From MB1-2 sp046566065 (lineage in GTDB: Bacteria; Actinomycetota; CADDZG01; WHSQ01): a DNA stretch of 7,350 bases. The position numbers and the translations under genes are program-made. A model generated the notes under the pieces. The model saw only the letters and a program-made list of their open reading frames with translations. It was not told the DNA's origin and ran no database searches. The stretch is taken from contig JBKHXK010000060.1 in the NCBI GenBank assembly GCA_046566065.1, positions 1 to 7,350 on the forward strand. The letters run 5' to 3'. Positions 5,143 through 7,350 of this stretch are shown here, piece by piece (positions within the stretch are counted from its first letter, which is position 1; every line of letters begins with the position of its first letter).

Positions 5143-6942
5143 TTACCTGACGCAGCGGACGTCCTCCAACGCGCAGGGCTTCGGCTCGGCCTTCAGCTGC
5201 ACCCCGTCAAGTGGGACGAAAGGCAGCATGAGGCTCGATGGATGCTCCGCGTGGTGCAGGACGGTGTTGGCGCCCGGGAAGCGCTTCGGGACGTAGGCGT
5301 AGTAGCTATCCACGATCGGCGGCGTCGTGATCTTCACGATGAGCTTGTGTCCGGGGCGGAACACGTGGCCGAAGGGGAAGATCTCGACGAGATACCGGTA
5401 GACCTTGCCCGGCTCGATGTTCTGAGGGTTCGTGTGCGGACGATGGGGCCGGTAGATGGTCCCGTCGCCGAGCCGATCCGATTGCCCGGGCATGATCGCG
5501 CGATGGCTGGCCTTCAGCAGGCCCCGCTGGACGTGGTAACGCGAGCCGTCCGGTGCCTCGTCTATGACCTCGACGAACAGCTCGGTGTCCGGTGCGGTCG
5601 AGGACATGAACAGCGTCGCCGTGGCCGGGCCGATCATCGCGGTCGGCTGCCTGAACTTCTCGGTCGAAAAGGTCAGCCCGTCGGGCCCTTCCTCCGTGGT
5701 TAGAGGAGCTCCAGGCTCGTGCCCGGCTTGGTAGGACCACGCAGACTGGCGCGGGCTGCCGGAGAGGTACGTCGACGAGCCTCCGTCCTTGCCCGGCTTC
5801 TTCTCTGAGAGCTTGCCGTCGGCGTGGAGGTACAGGTCGGTCCAGCGCGTGTCCTCGAGCGGGAACGTCCTGTTCACCTTCGCGACCGGCATGTCGTCCT
5901 CGCCCTGGAGGTTCTCGAGGAAGGTGATCACCGACGAGTTGTCGTAGCCGGGGCCGACGCCGCGCAGGAAGTGGTCGAGGAACGCCTTGCGGTCGGGCTC
6001 GACGAACCTGCCGTCCTGCTGGGTCCCGTGGTCACCGTTCGTCATCAGCAGCCGGCGAACCGGAGCCCTCGTCACCTCTTCGAAGAGGTGGTAGGGGCCG
6101 CGCGGCCCGGTCTGCTCGTCCTGGTAGGCGCCGGAGATGTGGATCGGGACCTCGATGCGCTCGGCGTAGTTGACGAGCGATCGGACCTGGAACCAGGTGT
6201 TGTCCGTGTCGGCCAGCCCCTGCACGATGGGGTCGTTCAGCACCGTGCGCGATTTCGTCGTCCCGTTGCGGACGCAGGACTCGGCCGCGTCGTACTCGTC
6301 GAGACCCAGGACGAAGCCGCCGCCCACGTCGTAGACGTTGCGAACGCCTCCCGTCCAGAGCAGGGGGAAGCCGTAGTTGCTTACGCCGCCGGGGTAGACG
6401 ATCCCGCGGTAGAGGTCGTCGATCAGACCGGACACGGACATCGCGTCGAGGCTCGGGGGCCGGGTGGCGCCGACCATGAAGCCCGTGATCCCACCGTAGG
6501 AATGGCCGTAGATGCCGATCTCGCCATCGCTCCACGGCTGATCGTTGATCCACTCGATGATCTCGTAGCCGTCGAGGGCGCTCCTCCAGGAGAAGAGATC
6601 GAACTCCCCGCCGGAGCAGCCGGTGCCTCGTACGGAGGCGTGGATCGTCACGTAGTCCTTCTTGAACTGCTCGGTCAGGACCCGGCTCCCGAGGCCCGAG
6701 TACGGCTCGTCACCGTCGGAGGAGCCGCCGTCGTAGCCGGACATCTCGAAGATCGTCGGGTAGGTGCGTCCCTTCTTGAAGTCCTCCGGCATCCGGATGT
6801 TGAGAGCGATCGAGACCCCGTCGGACATCTCGAGGAAGGTGTTCGGGGAGGCGACCGCGGGCGTCGCGGGCACCAAGGCAGCCAGCAAGGACACGAGGAC
6901 GCACAGGAGCAACAGACGCCGGGCTAGGGGCTTAGATCTCAT
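5143..6942 (-). CDS. Exported CocE/NonD-family serine hydrolase (X-Pro dipeptidyl-peptidase-like)
   Basis: A 599-residue alpha/beta-hydrolase of the CocE/NonD family, enzymes that cleave esters or X-Pro peptides by a Ser-Asp-His triad. The N-terminus is a Sec signal peptide (MRSKPLARR, a Leu-rich core, cut likely after AVA at 29-31), so it acts outside the membrane. The catalytic domain spans about 33-330: Tyr70 in EMSGYDGG is the likely oxyanion Tyr, VRGTGCSGG (104-112) is the family's strand-loop, Ser148 in GHSYGG is the nucleophile, Asp275 in GAYQDEQTG the acid and His305 in NGDHGTQ the base. A cap lies between about 175 and 260. The C-terminal jelly roll (about 360-585) contains the typical YRYLVEIFPFGHVFRPGHKL segment (515-533). 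Length is usual for the family. The ATG is preceded by GGAGGGA nine bases upstream. The C-terminus carries Cys590 and Cys597, which could pair in the oxidising exterior. Substrate is unknown; the hydrolase class is sure, the peptidase activity is not. Confidence 0.94.
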   Translation of the reverse strand: MRSKPLARRLLLLCVLVSLLAALVPATPAVASPNTFLEMSDGVSIALNIRMPEDFKKGRTYPTIFEMSGYDGGSSDGDEPYSGLGSRVLTEQFKKDYVTIHASVRGTGCSGGEFDLFSWRSALDGYEIIEWINDQPWSDGEIGIYGHSYGGITGFMVGATRPPSLDAMSVSGLIDDLYRGIVYPGGVSNYGFPLLWTGGVRNVYDVGGGFVLGLDEYDAAESCVRNGTTKSRTVLNDPIVQGLADTDNTWFQVRSLVNYAERIEVPIHISGAYQDEQTGPRGPYHLFEEVTRAPVRRLLMTNGDHGTQQDGRFVEPDRKAFLDHFLRGVGPGYDNSSVITFLENLQGEDDMPVAKVNRTFPLEDTRWTDLYLHADGKLSEKKPGKDGGSSTYLSGSPRQSAWSYQAGHEPGAPLTTEEGPDGLTFSTEKFRQPTAMIGPATATLFMSSTAPDTELFVEVIDEAPDGSRYHVQRGLLKASHRAIMPGQSDRLGDGTIYRPHRPHTNPQNIEPGKVYRYLVEIFPFGHVFRPGHKLIVKITTPPIVDSYYAYVPKRFPGANTVLHHAEHPSSLMLPFVPLDGVQLKAEPKPCALEDVRCVR

Positions 6943-6951
6943 CGGACGGTA

Positions 6952-6958
6952 TCCCTCC
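6952..6958 (-). promoter_or_regulatory. Ribosome binding site of the CocE-like gene
   Basis: Read on the minus strand this is GGAGGGA, nine bases before the ATG at 6942. It fixes the start of the exported hydrolase and contrasts with the leaderless look of the divergent gene opposite. Confidence 0.75.
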
Positions 6959-7050
6959 GCTTGTCGAGTGCCTTATGTCCCATTTCTTCCCTGGTGATCG
7001 ATTCCCTTCCGCAAGGCCTTTGAATCCCCCTGAGCGAGGCCCAGGCCCCC

Positions 7051-7056
7051 TAGGGT
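7051..7056 (+). promoter_or_regulatory. Candidate -10 element of a leaderless promoter
   Basis: TAGGGT fits TAnnnT and its last T is seven bases before the A of the ATG at 7063, the same geometry as GATAAT before the M29 gene. No Shine-Dalgarno sequence stands before this ATG. No clear -35 box is seen. Confidence 0.5.
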
Positions 7057-7062
7057 TCGCCC

Positions 7063-7350
7063 ATGAGGATCTCCAGGGTGGTTGCTGCGATCGCCGGGGC
7101 GGTGCTCGCCCTCGCGGCGTGCACGCCCACACAGGAGCCGGGAACCGACGGTGAACGAGGAGCGGCGGCTCCGCTCGAGGCCGGCGGCCGAGATTGCCGG
7201 CATCTGGACCGCATGGTGGAGGGGACCCGGCGCGGCTACGTGCCGATCCGCTCACCCGAGCTGGCACCGATCCCCACCGAGCCGAACTACATCGGCAAGG
7301 CGTCCGATCCGGTCCACACGGGGCCCTGGGACTACCTCGCCGAGGTGCCG
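7063..7350 (+). CDS. Lipoprotein, probable alkaline-phosphatase-superfamily protein, 3'-truncated
   Basis: An open frame of 96 codons that runs off the right edge with no stop. The N-terminus is a lipoprotein signal: MRISR, a hydrophobic Ala/Val/Leu core, and the lipobox LAAC with Cys20 as the lipidated residue, followed by a Thr/Pro/Gly/Glu-rich linker (21-42). The product should therefore be anchored on the outer face of the membrane. The stretch from 56 (RRGYVPIRSPELAPIPTEPN, then SDPVHTGPWDYLAEVP at 81-96) resembles the N-terminal segment of actinobacterial alkaline-phosphatase-superfamily proteins (phosphodiesterase/sulfatase-like), where HxGPWDYL is followed by a PLVLYGPG-type strand. 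That is a recollection of the family; the metal-binding and nucleophile residues would lie beyond the window, so activity cannot be judged. Cys45 is a further cysteine. The start is chosen from the signal peptide and the TAGGGT element seven bases upstream. It is divergent from the CocE-like gene across a 120-nt gap. Confidence 0.75.
   Translation, partial: MRISRVVAAIAGAVLALAACTPTQEPGTDGERGAAAPLEAGGRDCRHLDRMVEGTRRGYVPIRSPELAPIPTEPNYIGKASDPVHTGPWDYLAEVP

Noticed and set aside
5120..5145. A bidirectional terminator between the convergent stops
   Set aside because: Only short CCGG and CCTAGG palindromes are present; no extended stem can be drawn.
5824..6927. A 367-codon plus-strand open frame across the CocE-like gene
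   Set aside because: The minus-strand frame carries the complete catalytic triad, signal peptide and ribosome site; the plus-strand product is a compositionally skewed shadow.
6887..6942. The CocE-like protein as a lipoprotein or Tat substrate
   Set aside because: Cys14 lies within the hydrophobic core in LLLC, which lacks the small residue before Cys, and the RR pair lacks the surrounding Tat consensus; an ordinary Sec signal fits better.

Overview
The window is a GC-rich, densely packed bacterial fragment. High GC, frequent GTG/CTC/GTC codons, a lipobox and signal peptides of ordinary bacterial type, and two promoter-like hexamers sitting exactly where leaderless transcripts would begin together suggest an actinobacterium, probably uncultured. 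A run of ten Ns shows this is a draft scaffold. The taxonomic placement is inference; no rRNA or phylogenetic marker is present.

Positions 1-2424 hold the 3' part of a lysine (beta-lysine) fermentation operon on the plus strand. It starts with a 5'-truncated kamD (alpha subunit of adenosylcobalamin- and PLP-dependent lysine 5,6-aminomutase), then kamE (beta subunit, with the B12 motif and the PLP lysine), then kal (3-aminobutyryl-CoA ammonia-lyase). The three frames are joined by stop/start overlaps of 1 and 4 nt, so they are almost certainly co-transcribed and translationally coupled. In the known pathway KamDE turns L-beta-lysine into 3,5-diaminohexanoate, Kdd and Kce (not in the window, perhaps upstream) carry it to L-3-aminobutyryl-CoA, and Kal releases ammonia to give crotonyl-CoA.

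Positions 2442-3662 encode an M29-family metallo-aminopeptidase. It lies 17 nt after kal and has its own leaderless-type -10 element. A 169-nt gap follows that contains a perfect 10-bp inverted repeat. After it come a HAD-family hydrolase (3832-4548) and a small exported protein of unknown function (4620-5132). These two may be independent transcription units; nothing visible ties them to lysine metabolism.

From 5143 the layout changes. A large exported CocE/NonD-type serine hydrolase is encoded on the minus strand (6942-5143), convergent with the small exported protein with only 10 nt between the stops. It is divergent from a lipoprotein gene (7063 onward, cut by the window end) whose visible part resembles the N-terminus of alkaline-phosphatase-superfamily proteins. 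The right half is thus a cell-envelope/secreted-enzyme neighbourhood. No mobile element, CRISPR array, tRNA or rRNA is visible. I see no clear new multi-gene system; the points most worth checking are the lysine-degradation operon in this lineage, the leaderless promoters, the inverted repeat, and the orphan exported protein.
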